Of a stretch of 64,000 nt of DNA, positions 46,641 to 57,542 are shown in pieces (the first letter of the stretch is position 1; every line of letters starts with the position of its first letter). Under the pieces are notes generated by a model, which was not told the origin of the DNA, searched no databases, and was given only the letters and a program-made list of their open reading frames with translations. This DNA comes from Sepiola atlantica. Taxonomy: Eukaryota > Mollusca > Cephalopoda > Sepiida > Sepiolidae. The stretch is taken from assembly GCA_963556195.1 (NCBI GenBank), contig OY744533.1:47381749-47445748 (forward strand), in the 5' to 3' direction. Made by a program: the position numbers and the translations under genes.

Positions 46641-47170
46641 ATACGGTTTATCAGCATTATATGTTGATTCATTGTAAGCTGATATGCAATTGACGTAACC
46701 CTGTTCGTGGCGGGAAATTAATTTTACCCGTCTTGAGGCAGGTAATCTTTTCGAGTGCATAGTAGACGCATCTACAATACAACCAGTTCATCGACGAAAA
46801 TGCGATTTCGAACTGAACGGTGACAGGAGATCCCTTTCACGCCTGAACATTTTCTTTTTATCCTCGTGAGGCCACAATTACGACTCAGGTAAAAGACAAC
46901 CGCGAGGCACCTCCCAGGGCGGGGGATAAGCTTACTGATCTGTTCGAGATTAAATACAATTAATTATATCTCCACGTTTTCTTACGAATCGTCGCAAAGT
47001 ATCGATAAAATTCGTTCTAATTCTGAGCCTAGAGATTTTGGACATTTCACCGGTAAACAGGAACAAAGAAGATATTTTTCCCAGAGTAGAATCTTCTTTT
47101 CTACATCAAATGTAAATTACAGATGGAAGCGATGTTTCTATCAGCAACAAATTTCGCTAAAACATAACGT
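46641..47170. other. No feature recognised
   Basis: Moderate-complexity sequence without recognisable domain or copy. Confidence 0.4.
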
Positions 47171-47232
47171 AGGGCGCTGGCTTTTCAAATCCCACTTTCC
47201 CGACCTTGTGTCACATCTTACCTTGTGGGATG
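47171..47232 (+). repeat. U2-associated SINE family, 3' end only
   Basis: GCTTTTCAAATCCCACTTTC, CCGACCTTGTGTCACATCTT and ACCTTGTGGG are identical or nearly so to the 3' block of copies 1 and 2, in plus orientation. A (TA)n tract follows 12 bp later. Confidence 0.75.
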
Positions 47233-47241
47233 AACATAAAA

Positions 47242-47243
<2 letters not shown>

Positions 47244-47302
<59 letters not shown>

Positions 47303-47767
47303 AATCATAAAGGAAAAAACCATGAGATATTTTTTTAATATATTCATCAACATTTCGTCTTTATTGTAAGACTTCCTCAGGATAATAATTTTAAGATAAA
47401 TGTCATGCAAGTACATCGAAATTTTGGGTTGACATGATGGGTTGATGAGGAAAAGTAGTAGTCGTGGCTATTGTGATCGCTGGAGGAGAGTCCTGGCTGT
47501 GAGAAGTCAGTACTACTTACTTCTCGCAACTCGCAGCCTGGGCTCTCTCCATACGCTTACAATAGCCACGGCTAGTACTTTTCCTTATCAACCCATCATG
47601 TCAACCTAAAATTTCGATGTACTTGCATGACATTTTTCTTACAATTATGATCCTGAAGAAGGCTTACAATAAAGACGAAACATTGATAAATATATATAAA
47701 AAATATCTCTTGTTTTTTCCTTATTTCATTTACTATTACGTCAGATTAGTCTCATCCTTCCTTTCTC

Positions 47768-47853
<86 letters not shown>
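47244..47853. mobile_element. TA-bounded inverted repeat, family B
   Basis: Arms of about 198 bp (47311-47508) and 204 bp (47519-47722) are inverted copies with a few mismatches and almost no spacer. (TA)n tracts lie outside both ends (47244-47298 and 47776-47853). Each arm carries CCTGARGAAG, a hairpin, AAAGACGAAAYRTTGATRAA and then ATATNTT. This end block also occurs downstream of the Penelope-type GIY-YIG relic at 16104-16185, so the pair is best read as inverted Penelope-like terminal repeats. Confidence 0.75.
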
Positions 47854-47856
<3 letters not shown>

Positions 47857-47879
47857 TTTCCTTTCCCTTCTTCTTCATA

Positions 47880-47950
47880 TCTACCTGCTCTATCCTGGAT
47901 ATTGAGCTGTATACTCTTCACAATAGGTTTTACTTTTCCTAAAAGTTCGC
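47880..47950 (+). repeat. Family A terminal block
   Basis: CTCTATCCTGGATATTGAGC, TTCACAATAGGTT and CTAAAAGTT match, in reverse complement, the family-A ends at 15325-15390 and 18110-18180. A TA-rich array follows at 47966, as at the other copies. Confidence 0.6.
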
Positions 47951-47965
47951 TTTTAGTACACCACT

Positions 47966-48161
47966 TTATATATCCATATATATATATAAATATTTATATA
48001 TATATATATATCTATATCTATATCCATATATATATATCCATATATATATATCCATATCCATATATATATATATCCATATATATATATCCATATATATATC
48101 CATATATATATATCCATATATATATATATATATATATTCATATATATATATCCATAAATAT

Positions 48162-48215
<54 letters not shown>

Positions 48216-48253
48216 CTATATATATCCATATATATATCCATATATATATCCAT

Positions 48254-48325
<72 letters not shown>
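47966..48325. repeat. Compound (TA)n / TATCCA array
   Basis: About 360 bp of TA repeats interspersed with TATCCATA units at 8- to 12-bp spacing, ending in a pure (TA)n at 48264-48322. The 236-codon Ile/Tyr open frame across it is an artefact. Confidence 0.95.
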
Positions 48326-48326
<1 letters not shown>

Positions 48327-49196
48327 AAATGAATGATGAATATAAAAATTGGATAAAATACAGTATGTATTAATTTATCACATATTCAAATAAAGAAATA
48401 TATAAATAAAACATTTTGGGATTTTCAGAAATAGGCTCTTTATATCACAGTAAAATCAGAAGAAAAATCAAAAAATTGTATTACTGTTTCGCAAATATTT
48501 GAAAAATGAAATATAAAATTATATGTCCTTGTCAATATCCAAAGGACTACATGAAGTAATGAGATATAAAGTGAACATAAAAGTCAGTTGATAATAAAAT
48601 GACTCACCCAAGGAAAATATATCAATATATATCTCTCCAGAGAGTTCGTAAAAAAATTTAAAAAATAATCCATAGCCCACCGAGTATAACTTTGGCAAAG
48701 CGAAGAATCTTATAAGGGCTGTTCAAACGGAAAAGGAAGTCCTTGATTTGCAATAGATGTAAAAAAGGAAAATTACGACAAAAACAACATGATTGCGTAC
48801 ACAGATAAGTGAACTCTAAAATTAGTTGAATTTACGTTTTGCAGAGGATGTTTGAACTTTCTGGGGGAAAATATTTTGCATTGAATTACATGTTTGTAGC
48901 GTTATAGTATTAAATGTGTTTGTTCAGTTTTGATTTCTGCCTTGTGTCTATATTTCTTTTGCCAAATATATCATCTTGTTTGTTTCACTGTTAAACATCG
49001 CCATAAAATTCGGAAACTTCCCTTCGATCAAAATTCCGGAAAATCTAAATGTTAATTTTGTACATCCTGAAATTGATACGGTACCTCACATAATTGAGAT
49101 GTAAATCCCTGGTCTTTACAACATTATTTGGAATATTTGTCCGAGGTATTGATATCGGTCGTCACATTACTTGGCAGCGTCGCCCGGGATGTGACA

Positions 49197-49198
<2 letters not shown>
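48326..49198. other. No feature recognised
   Basis: AT-rich, no coding relic. Confidence 0.4.
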
Positions 49199-49275
<77 letters not shown>

Positions 49276-49400
49276 ATAAAATGAAATAATAAAATAAGGT
49301 GTCAATCAAATTTTATTATAATTCAAAGTTCATACAAAGCATCTTAACGTCCTTAGCTCATGAGTTTTCAAGGATAATTCTTCTCCTCAGAGGACCATTC
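49199..49400 (-). repeat. (TA)n plus terminal block with CTGAGGA...GAAAA
   Basis: TA tract at 49199-49270, then on the minus strand (49391-49340) CTCTGAGGAGAAGAATTATC, CTTGAAAACTCATGAGC. The order core, hairpin, GAAA, then (TA)n is the same as in families A, B, E and H. Confidence 0.55.
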
Positions 49401-49840
49401 CCGTAGTGGTATTACTACCGGTAATAATATTACACTTTGAAAATATATAAAAATATATACAAAAATACATAAAGATATATAACATCAAATATATCAGCCC
49501 AAAAACATACTTTTTTGTTGAATCTATACAATCCATCCAAGTCATACAATTTAAAGACATAATCAGGAAAGATTGATCCAAGTAATGAGTGACAGTCCAA
49601 ATACGAGGAATTGAAATAACTGAAAAAGTTGTCCAATCGTGAGATGCGTCAGCAATCGATGAAGTGAAAAGTATCCAATGTTTAAGTTGATTATTACAGC
49701 GATAAATAAATCAAATCAAATAGTATAAAAAGTTCAATAAACTCACTCCAAATTCCAAAAAGTTGATCTACGCAGTACAAATCAAAATAAAGTTCACTAG
49801 TAAATGGAGAATCCGTTAAATCCGAATTGAACAAAATTAA
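49401..49840. other. No feature recognised
   Basis: Probably interior of the preceding repeat; no coding relic. Confidence 0.35.
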
Positions 49841-49844
49841 AATT

Positions 49845-49937
49845 GAATGCTCTATCCAGTATATCGAGCTTCAGTTTTTTATCCGGATGTTTCACTAATC
49901 ATAAGATATTAGTTGACGCTTTATCTTTTGTTGGATT

Positions 49938-50008
<71 letters not shown>
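49845..50008 (+). repeat. Family A-like terminal block followed by (TA)n
   Basis: GCTCTATCCAGTATATCGAGC at 49849 matches the block at 47890; a (TA)n tract follows at 49942-50008. Confidence 0.55.
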
Positions 50009-50009
<1 letters not shown>

Positions 50010-50065
50010 TACAGAAAAATTAGTACAACATTAATTTCCGAATGCTGTACTAATTTTTCTGTACT
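50008..50065. repeat. Hairpin at the edge of (TA)n, 23-bp arms
   Basis: AGTACAGAAAAATTAGTACA ACA at 50008-50030 and its exact inverted copy at 50043-50065 flank a 12-nt loop. Confidence 0.9.
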
Positions 50066-50164
50066 GAAATAATAAATATTACGCTCTTAATTTTTAATTT
50101 AAACTTTAAGTTTCAATTAATCGAGCACTCTGCTGGGATTTTTCCTGCTATATTGCAAAGAGGT

Positions 50165-50263
50165 TATATATATATACACATATATATATGTATGTATATG
50201 TATATATATACATATATACACACATATATATACATATATATATATATACATATATATATATAA
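50165..50263. repeat. TA/CA/TG-rich compound array
   Basis: Imperfect TATACA and TATGTA units, partly self-complementary. Confidence 0.85.
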
Positions 50264-50689
50264 ATAAATATTTCGTATTATACTGCGCGTTAGATAACAC
50301 AAGTTTTGATTCAGATTCTGAGGCTTGAGAATTTGAGATATTTTCGTTATATTAATTTCCAATGAGCAGGAATGTGTTATAATTGCCGTTAACGATAATG
50401 AGCATTAGAATAGCATTTATAGCAAAATTGCTGCAAGTCTGGATGCAAAGCTATAATATCCGTAAAATACGCCCTAGATCAAAATACAACAAAATAAATT
50501 CTATTTATCTAAATCATCTTAAATTGGTTGTATCTAAATTGCATTTTGTGTAGGCAGCGAAATGTACTTTCAGATTTTTTATTTAGAAGATTAGAATTTA
50601 TTTTCATAATAGCGAAGACCACAAACAAGCAAAGGTTGCAATATTTGCTGCTTGATTGATAGGGATTATAATTTACTCTCTCTTCAGGA
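50264..50689. other. No feature recognised
   Basis: No coding relic or second copy recognised. Confidence 0.4.
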
Positions 50690-51052
50690 AGTTAGGCACA
50701 AGGTCAGTTTTATCTTACTCCCACAAGGTAAGATGTGACCCAAGGTCGGATCGGGAAAGTGGGGTTTGAAAAGCGAGCGCCCGAGAAGGTGAGCACTTTG
50801 GCCATTTAAAATTGCCTGTGCAGTCCCGTCGGCATTTCCCGGTAGGGGCACTTCAGGCAGTAAGCAATAATCTTACTCCTCCCAAAAGCGGGGAGACAAA
50901 GCCTGGGAGGGTGGAATTCCTAGAACTGCACATGACAACCCCATAGACCGGCGTAAATCAAACCCTGAAGGCCAAGACAATATCAGTTTATAATGTGCAG
51001 TATCCATCCGAACAGATACTACACTTTGATCTTGGCCAAAAGGCCGAGATAC
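50690..51052 (-). mobile_element. U2 snRNA-headed SINE-like element, copy 2 (best head)
   Basis: Minus strand from about 51050 reads ATCTCGGCCTTTTGGCCAAG then ATCAAAGTGTAGTATCTGTTC. Across about 40 nt it differs from U2 snRNA only by a C for U in the GGCU segment, one extra A in AAAG, and the first bases. After the GUAGUA branch-recognition element it leaves U2 and continues into the same 280-nt body as copy 1, ending CCGACCTTGGGTCACATCTT then ACCTTGTGGGAGTAAG. No Sm site or later U2 stems are present, so it cannot be a U2 gene. The head may serve as a snRNA-type internal or transferred promoter; that is inference. Confidence 0.8.
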
Positions 51053-51059
51053 TTGGACC

Positions 51060-51440
51060 ATTCTATATGGTATGCGATTTGTCTGACAGAGCCACCGACG
51101 GTAAAAGTCTTTGATAGATATGCAAGATCGCATCTAAGCAGGAACCTCACCCTTAATTTTAGTCCGTTTTATCTTACAGACGATTTGGCGCCAATAACGG
51201 AATCGCCTTTCTTAAAATGGCCGCTCATTCGCTGTCCGGTGGTCGAGAGTGTTTTAACCGATAAAGGTCAAGGGGAAAAGTTACTTTGGTGACCAAAATG
51301 GCTTGATTAATTGAGCAGTAACCTGTCAAAGATTCAATAAAATACGAAGATGTTCTATAATGATGTGCAACGAGGTTCATAAATTGAAAGGCGAAAGACA
51401 TTTTTATATCTTACAAGCATTTACTTATGTTTCGGAATGT
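51060..51440. other. No feature recognised
   Basis: A 99-codon plus frame (50993-51292) begins inside the U2-like head and has no domain. Confidence 0.4.
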
Positions 51441-51449
51441 TTTAGATGA

Positions 51450-51575
51450 GGATTGATAACTTTGTTTATTCTGATCATTCGGACTACTGTTCTCATCTTG
51501 GATGTTATTCTCACAACATTTCGCTCGATATACACTCCGACCTTCTTGCGTCTTGTCGAACTCGAGAATCTTCAA
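51450..51575 (-). repeat. SINE-like family F, 3' part
   Basis: Reverse complement shows CTCGAGTTCGACAAGACGCA, AGAAGGTCGGAG, CGAAATGTTGTGAGAATAAC and GAACAGTAGTCCGAATGATC, in family-F order. Confidence 0.7.
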
Positions 51576-51753
51576 AGATTTAATTATAATAATACAAAAA
51601 CATCAGTGATAATATGAATATAGACATAGAATATAAAATATAGATTCAGGTAAGTGATGCTAAGACATACCCTGTACATGCGTTAATTAAAACACAAAGA
51701 AAAAAAGTTGATGTTGAGAAGAAGCCCATAGCATCGTTTTTTGTTATTCCTTT

Positions 51754-52050
51754 GTGTATCTAAAACTAAACGAAACTTCTATGACCAATTTTTTCTCTCC
51801 AAAAGCTACCCGTCTACGGAATACAATACCACGGGGCTGCTTCCAAGCTGACTACAACATAGTCGTTTCAAGTCCAATGTTAACAAATTCTTGTTTAGCT
51901 GCCCTCTTAAATAATTATATTCTGCCCACTTTCAACCATCGTTACCAATCCTTATAGTGTAGTCTCACCGTTTACTTGAGAAACTCATTAGTCCTTATCC
52001 TCGATTGGCATTTGGCTCCTGATAAGTGGTGAATCGTTAGTATATATAAA
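51754..52050 (+). pseudogene. LINE 3' end, family L1 copy d
   Basis: Frame 51754-51870 reads KLNETSMTNFFSPKATRLRN, then IPRGCFQADYNIVV. A one-base deletion near 51870 shifts the FKSNVNKFL segment into another frame, which ends CPLK stop at about 51929. The 3' UTR ends CTCCTGATAAGTGGTGAATC then GTTAGTATATA. The element is 5'-truncated and dead. Confidence 0.85.
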
Positions 52051-52097
52051 AATAGCATTTGTAATATCTAAACTATTTTATAAAGACGTATTACACA

Positions 52098-52131
52098 GTT
52101 CCGGGCAACGTCGGGTAAATAAGCTAGTGAA
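52098..52131. repeat. CCGGGCAACGTCGGG end motif
   Basis: TTCCGGGCAACGTCGGGTAA then ATAAGCTAGT. This short palindromic motif recurs at 3619, 6398, 11521, 24113 and 45718 (both orientations), always near AGCTAGT or ACTAGC. It looks like the conserved end of a dispersed element. Confidence 0.55.
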
Positions 52132-52134
52132 TGC

Positions 52135-52655
52135 TATTGTTTTTATACCTAACATAGAGCGGTTAACTTCATTATACTTATTTAGCCTTTTTTAAGCAGA
52201 TCAATGAAACAGTTTTAGTTACATTTTTATGTAGGTAAATACAAAAACTAATATTAAAAGACACTCGAACAAAATAATTTCATTTTTCCTTTCATAAACT
52301 AATCGCTGTGACAAACTGAAGTTTGACGGACGGATCCACTTATGGAGAAACATAGACGCATCTAGTAAATATAATGTTTTGCACAAGAAAAAAAATTACA
52401 AACACGCTGAAGGACGACCCCATACATTATTGGAGATAACAGTTCATGAAAAAGAATGAACTATTTTATTGTGTATAATTCCCATTAGTGGTAAATTAAT
52501 AGATACTATCAGCCAACCTAGAAGACCCATGGGAAATAACGTTTCACAAAGTAATTATTCATTCCTCATTATATACTAGTAAGAAGGGGTGGCGTCACCT
52601 ACCCCCGGGGATCAGAAAAGAAATTGTTTCAGCTGCCTTATTAAGGTTTCCTTAA
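52135..52655. other. No feature recognised
   Basis: Non-coding up to the left end of the Merlin element. Confidence 0.4.
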
Positions 52656-52657
52656 TA

Positions 52658-53941
52658 GGTACTACTCCAGGATTTGCGCCTAATTTCCGTGACTGCTCGG
52701 CAGCAGCGAGCCGACAGCTCGCGGAAGCGTCCGAGACCTGCCGAGTCGAAAACGAGGCTGTAAACAAAACTGGGGAAAAAACTGACCAATCAGGATGATG
52801 CAAACCAGTTTATATCAAGCAGCCGATTAAAATTGGAAGGAGACGCTCACACAAACTGAAAAAAAGGAATTTTGAGCAAATTGTGTCGAAGCCTAGAATC
52901 TCCGGTGGAGGTTATGAATTTCTGCCAGCTCTACTGCCCATCAGCATGCGCTGTACGCGATGCGGCCGACTTTGGGTTGTTGACGGCAAGACTAACAATA
53001 TCTGATAGATATGCCTGGAGATGCCCCATCCAGAAATGCAGAGCTTGGATTTCTTTGCGATCGGGGACATTTTTTGTCGCGATCAAAGTTGGAGATAGCT
53101 ACCATCCTAAAGATGATCTACCTGTGGTCCCAGGATATGGCGACAGGGAAAGAATCTACAAAAGAATGCGACGTACTGTCTCCAACAACACAAGTGGATT
53201 GGAAGAATTTTCTGCGGGAGGTATGCACCGAACATCTGGCGCGCAACCCTATACGACTCGGAGGTCCAGGGCATACGGTGGAGATCGACGAGACTCTCTT
53301 CAACCGTCGTAAACATAACGTCGGCCGTGTTCTCCAGCCGCTTGTCTGGGTCTTCGGGGGGGGGGGGGGATACGACCCTGCAGAGAAAGGTTAGGGTTTC
53401 CTGGTGACAGTGACAAACAGAAATGCCGACACCCTAACCCTTCCAATAATCAGGCAATACGTCGTCCCTGGGACCACGGTAAGCCCCCCCCCCACAAAAA
53501 AAAACAAGCACTACCTCTCCGGTAAAAGATACAGAATTCCCCCCACCCCCATAAAAAATCTATAAAAAAGCAAAAAGACTTGCCTAATTGAAAAAAACAA
53601 AAAGACTTGCTTAATTGAAAAAAAGGTTTTTAAAAAAATGGTTCAAAAATTTAAAAAATAAAAATTTATTTATTTCAGCTATGGGTTTGTTCATTTCTTT
53701 CATTTTTTTTATGAAAAATATATGCATTTCTTTTTCTTTCCGTATATTCATCGTCTTATATTGTTGTCGTCTGCCAACCTTCCATTTTTTTTTCACGATT
53801 TTTTGGGTTTTGTTTATACAGCCTCGTTTTCGTCTCGACAGCCTCGTTTTCGACTCGGCAGGTCTCGGACGCTTCCGCGACCTGTCGGCTCGCTGCTGCC
53901 GAGCAATCACGGAAAGTAGGCGCAAATCCTGAAGTAGTACC
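52658..53941 (+). mobile_element. Merlin-superfamily DNA transposon (1284 bp, internally deleted)
   Basis: Long terminal inverted repeats begin GGTACTACTYCAGGATTTGC and continue for more than 100 bp (52658-52770 and about 53800-53941) with high identity, including GAAGCGTCCGAGACCTGCCG. Between them lies a broken ISXO2-like transposase (52946-53473). Flanks CCTTAATA (52650-52657) and ACATAATA (53942-53949) match at 6 of 8 positions, fitting a decayed 8-bp target duplication, the size expected for Merlin. The right inner part (53520-53800) is A/T-rich filler with a duplicated AAAAAGACTTGCYTAATTG at about 53572 and 53600, and no transposase C-terminus. Confidence 0.85.
52946..53473 (+). pseudogene. 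Merlin / ISXO2-like transposase, frameshifted and C-terminally deleted
   Basis: DDE-type transposase related to bacterial IS1016/ISXO2. Pieces in three frames: a zinc-ribbon CTRCGRLWVVDGKT (52946-53002), then YAWRCPIQKC..WISLRSGTFF (about 53007-53075), then FLSRSKLEIATILKMIYLWS through VDWKNFLREVC and GGPGHTVEIDETLFNRRK..GRVL..LVWVFGG (53070-53370). VEIDE holds the first catalytic Asp. Frameshifts lie near 53003 and in the T-run near 53072, the G-run at 53357-53368 also breaks the frame, and a TAG stop follows at 53392. Frame resumes GFLVTVTNRNADTLTLPIIR...PGTT to 53473, followed by GTAAGC, which could be a splice donor. The second and third catalytic residues are missing. Confidence 0.85.
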
Positions 53942-53994
53942 ACATAATATCATTTATCCTTTTGCTTCAAAATATATACAGTCACCTTAACTAA

Positions 53995-54215
53995 TCGCTG
54001 TATATCATGTCTGATGATAACTGTCTTTCAATTCGATTTCTCCAGACGGATCTCATCTTGGAGAATTTCTTCCAGCTGCCAAGTGGGATTTCTATCTGAT
54101 TAAAGTTCCCCTTGATGGTGTCCTTGCACCTCAACTTGTGTCGATAATACGGCTGACGCCTGCTTCCCGTTGGAAAAGTGTAGCCGTTTGGTCAGGTAGT
54201 TCTTGTCAAGTATGC
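53995..54215 (-). pseudogene. LINE reverse transcriptase C-terminal relic (endonuclease-RT type)
   Basis: Minus-strand codons 54143-53995 read RHKLRCKDTIKGNFNQIEIP, LGSWKKFSKMRSVWRNRIER. This is the conserved C-terminal region of endonuclease-reverse transcriptases common in invertebrate genomes (KDxxKxxxxxxxIxxxxWxxxAxDRxxWRxxI). A preceding frame (54215-54145) reads NYLTKRLHFSNGKQ, matching the LPKRLLYGELxxGKR part after a frameshift. Truncated on both sides. Confidence 0.8.
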
Positions 54216-54291
54216 TTACATACTGTTCAAGTAATAGATTAGGTTGAATTAGTAGATCGTAGATACTTTCCAAGTTAGCCTTTCTACAATC

Positions 54292-54470
54292 TCTCTATAT
54301 ATAACACAAAGTTGCCTGTGTGTGTGTGTCGCGGCATCACAGTTGAACTGTTAATCTAAGAGTTAAACTAACTGCAGATTTGAACCAGCACCAATGTCTT
54401 TATCGATGTCAAACGTTCTTTAAACTTTTCTAAAACTCATTATTCAAAATTGGAAGTACCTGAAAACAAC
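54292..54470 (+). repeat. Dispersed repeat, partner of 2347-2530
   Basis: See 2347-2530. Confidence 0.65.
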
Positions 54471-54919
54471 ATTAGAAACAAATGTTCCGACATTTTTAGT
54501 GTTCACATTTTAGCTGACCGAAGAACTCCTTTTTTACATCAAATCATCGTACGCATTTTAAGTATTGTTTATTTTGAAAAGAAAACCTTTATTATTTATA
54601 TTATTAAAAATGGATAAAACATATTTGATAAATATTCACTAATATATTTTACTTTGAAAAAAAAATGTAAAATTTCATATGTATGTTTCTTTATGCTTTT
54701 TTATTGATTTTAGATAATGGAACTATTTTAGATCAATGCGGAGAAGTAAAAATCCCTGTTACAAAATCATTTAAATAATTTAATAAGACAAAATGTTTTT
54801 GTTAAATATGCCATCGTCAGTTAGAATCTCCCACTAAAAGAAATATTTTTGCTATATCGTTCCAATTATTTCCTAGCCGATATTGATCATTATCATAATC
54901 CTGAATATTTTGTTTTAAT
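54471..54919. other. No feature recognised
   Basis: AT-rich, non-coding. Confidence 0.4.
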
Positions 54920-55045
54920 AAAAAATGGGTGAAAGATATTTAATAGATGTTCTTAACTTCTAATTTTAATTATATAATTATAAGAAAAGTTGAGAAACCC
55001 GGCAGAGACGAGTATGTCAGCTTGTATATTATAATACTAAATGTG
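54920..55045 (+). repeat. Dispersed repeat, partner of 33720-33855
   Basis: See 33720-33855. Confidence 0.65.
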
Positions 55046-56149
55046 AGTTAACTAACGTTTGTTTACCTCAACCTATTTTACTATATACGTTAATAACACA
55101 AAATACATGCGTTAGAATACCTTAGTTCTGGCATTAAGTTGTTTGAAAACGACGTTTTAATTTTTGAATTAGCTATGATGTATAATTAACTGTACACGTC
55201 ACACATCTTTCTCTCTCTTAGCTACCTATGTATTTCTCGCGCGGGCTTTGTTCAGAAGTCAAATTAGTCCGAAACAACAACAATCAACAACAGTGCTTGA
55301 AACGGTGAAAGGGCGTGTTTTCTTTTGCCGAAACTGACATCTTCAATGCTTATTTCTGAAATCTCGCAACTTTTCCATCAATTGAAAGCAGGCGGTAACT
55401 TTATTCTCTAACTTGATGGATGTACTTTCGAACCATCTATCTATTTACCGTCAAAATCGCACAAATGTATACACCAATAGATAGTGTATCACAGATGATG
55501 CAGCAGCGAACGGGTCGTCTATGATCGAACTAGAAACTAACAGGATTAGAAAATCACAGAGAAAACAGTGTAACATTATTAGAGTCGAGACGCGGATTGA
55601 AAATCCGGATGTAGGCAGTCGGAGTTTAGGTCAAAATATAAAGAAAAACAGAACAAAACATATTTTAGCAAAGAAATGACAAAAGCAGAGACATTCTTTG
55701 TCCATGACGTCAGTAGAACAAAAGCACGATCGACGGTGTTTTTGCCCGAAAAACGTTGTGATTGACATGAGACCGCAGACATTAACGAAGGTATCGACGT
55801 CAGTGTAAGTAAACAAAGTTCATGTAACAGATAAACATTTTGCGTCGGGAGGTAGAAGGCGACTGGTAGACAGGCAAACCAGACAGGCAGAAGGCGACTG
55901 GTAGAGCAGTTAGACAGAATGAGGCTAGCAGACAGACGCGTCAAGATGAAAAGGAACTTAGAATAAAAGGCTTAAGTTCGTTGGTCTATTTGTAAATGTC
56001 TCCAAAAATAATAGCATTTTTTATAACGAAAACTCTATCCTGTTTACACCAAGGAAACCAACTCTTGCGCCGAGGGGGCACGAAATCGTAAGTTGGGTTA
56101 TCTCCCTTTCTTCAAGCAGTTGTATAAAACAGTCAAAGGATAAAGATTG
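55046..56149. other. Unassigned stretch
   Basis: A 121-codon minus frame at 55579-55944 has no domain. GAAGGCGACTGGTAGA is repeated 37 bp apart at 55854 and 55891. Confidence 0.4.
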
Positions 56150-56645
56150 ATTCAACCCCTCCTCACCGTTTTAGGGGCGGTGGCAACGTTATAGTATCAG
56201 AGATATGCCGTCTGGAAGTTCCATCTCTGACAGGACTGCCCGTGACGGACAGGTTTGGCACTAAACGATACTAGGGCGGCAACCCAGCTAACAGGGCTCG
56301 GATGAAAATCCAGAAGTCGGCATCAGTATCCATCATCCTCTGGTCGTTCTCTGCATCTACATGTAGCAAGCAAAGACGTGTCAGGCGCAGAACCGCAAAT
56401 CAATACAGTGAAATTGGCAGCGTTACTTCTGCGCCATCTCTTTGTGTGTTCTGGACCAAACCTTCCTCGACTTCATATGTAACCGTTGAGTATTTCTGCT
56501 GCTCGCAATGTCGGCGGTAAACATCTGTACTCATGTAGGTTAACGAATAGCTGCGATCAACGATTAGGATTTAATGCAGACCAGAAAATCCTGAGGCACA
56601 ACTGAGCTCTCTGCACAAGTCCGACTCTTTTAACAAACAAACAAG
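56150..56645 (+). repeat. Dispersed repeat R1, partner of 10510-11035
   Basis: See 10510-11035. Confidence 0.7.
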
Positions 56646-57045
56646 TGATAACATTATAATAGAAAAGGAAAAATCGGGAGAGAAAAAGGCGCTTATGAAG
56701 GTGTAAGGAACACCTTATTTGGGGTCAAATGCGGCACGAGAATTGAGACGCAGTAAAACAAAATTACATTTCAGTTTCAGCTAGATGTTCGCATAGCAGA
56801 TGACTTAACTTATAATGCAATAGACAGAAAAAAAACGGTCGAATCATCATTTTCCATTTTCAATCTACCGATAAATCTGTCGAAGCAAAATGACATATGT
56901 ATATACAATTTTTCAGCTGACAACTTGTAAATTTATTTCTTCGATTCACCACACATTTTCTCGTCTTTCAATCTGAATATGTTATTTCCTCTCCATATTG
57001 CTATCCAATCATATTTGCTTCAGACTATGTCTGAATTGTATTATT
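56646..57045. other. No feature recognised
   Basis: Non-coding. A short family-F tail fragment (GATTATTCGGACTACTG) lies at 57048-57064. Confidence 0.4.
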
Positions 57046-57109
57046 TTGATTATTCGGACTACTGAAATATAATATCATAAAAAGCTATAATATATCATGT
57101 ATATATTTC

Positions 57110-57295
57110 CAGTGTTTATTTCAACAGTGCTCAATACCTGAGTAGAGCAAGGTAGCAAGTCATGAAAATATATTTATAGCAATTAGGCTACGCAGAAGCG
57201 TCCGCGTTTCATCCCTGACGATTCTCTACGGGAATAAAACGCGGACACCTCTGTGTAGCCTAATTGCCTAAAATATATTTTAATGACTTACTAAT
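57110..57295. mobile_element. Family H inverted pair
   Basis: AGCAATTAGGCTACGCAGAA GCG...CGTTTCAT (57168-57213) and AAACGCGGACACCTCTGTGT AGCCTAATTGCC (57237-57268) are inverted copies around a TCCCTGACGATTCTCTACGG core. CAACAGTGCTCAATACCTGA GTAGAG upstream matches 42700-42725. Confidence 0.75.
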
Positions 57296-57309
57296 GACAA
57301 AATATATAT

Positions 57310-57420
57310 TGCGTATACAGGGGAGGAAATTCACATGCGTTTGTAAAGGCAGGAGACTCTCTAATGTCCAGGAAAGCAAATAGTACTAGTAGTACAATTA
57401 TCGTTCAAAAACAATAACAA
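57310..57420 (+). repeat. Terminal block preceding tRNA/hammerhead copy C4
   Basis: GGAGGAAATTCACATGCGTT, AGCAAATAGTACTAGTAGTA and CAATTATCGTTCAAAAACA match 43020-43110 and the inverse at 42430-42550. Confidence 0.65.
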
Positions 57421-57479
57421 CAAAAATAACGACATAAATTCATAAACGATAAATTATTACGTAATTTCAAATAGGCTTT

Positions 57480-57535
57480 TGTAGTTAACGCACACGATTA
57501 CAGTCCCAATGATCGTATGGTCGAACGCTGTCATA
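57480..57535 (+). repeat. tRNA-like SINE head of copy C4
   Basis: TAGTTAACGCACACGATTAC resembles an A-box region and GGTCGAACGC a decayed B-box at the usual spacing. Weaker than the head of copy C2 but in the same position relative to the ribozyme motif. Confidence 0.55.
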
Positions 57536-57542
57536 GTCAGCC

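Noticed and set aside
47617..48327. 236-codon plus-strand frame and similar Ile/Tyr frames elsewhere
   Set aside because: Translation of (TA)n and TATCCA repeats.
50998..51050. Functional U2 snRNA gene
   Set aside because: Only the first about 40 nt resemble U2; no Sm site, no 3' stems, and the rest is a dispersed repeat body.
55579..55944. 121-codon minus-strand frame
   Set aside because: No motif, signal or repeat-family match that would support coding.
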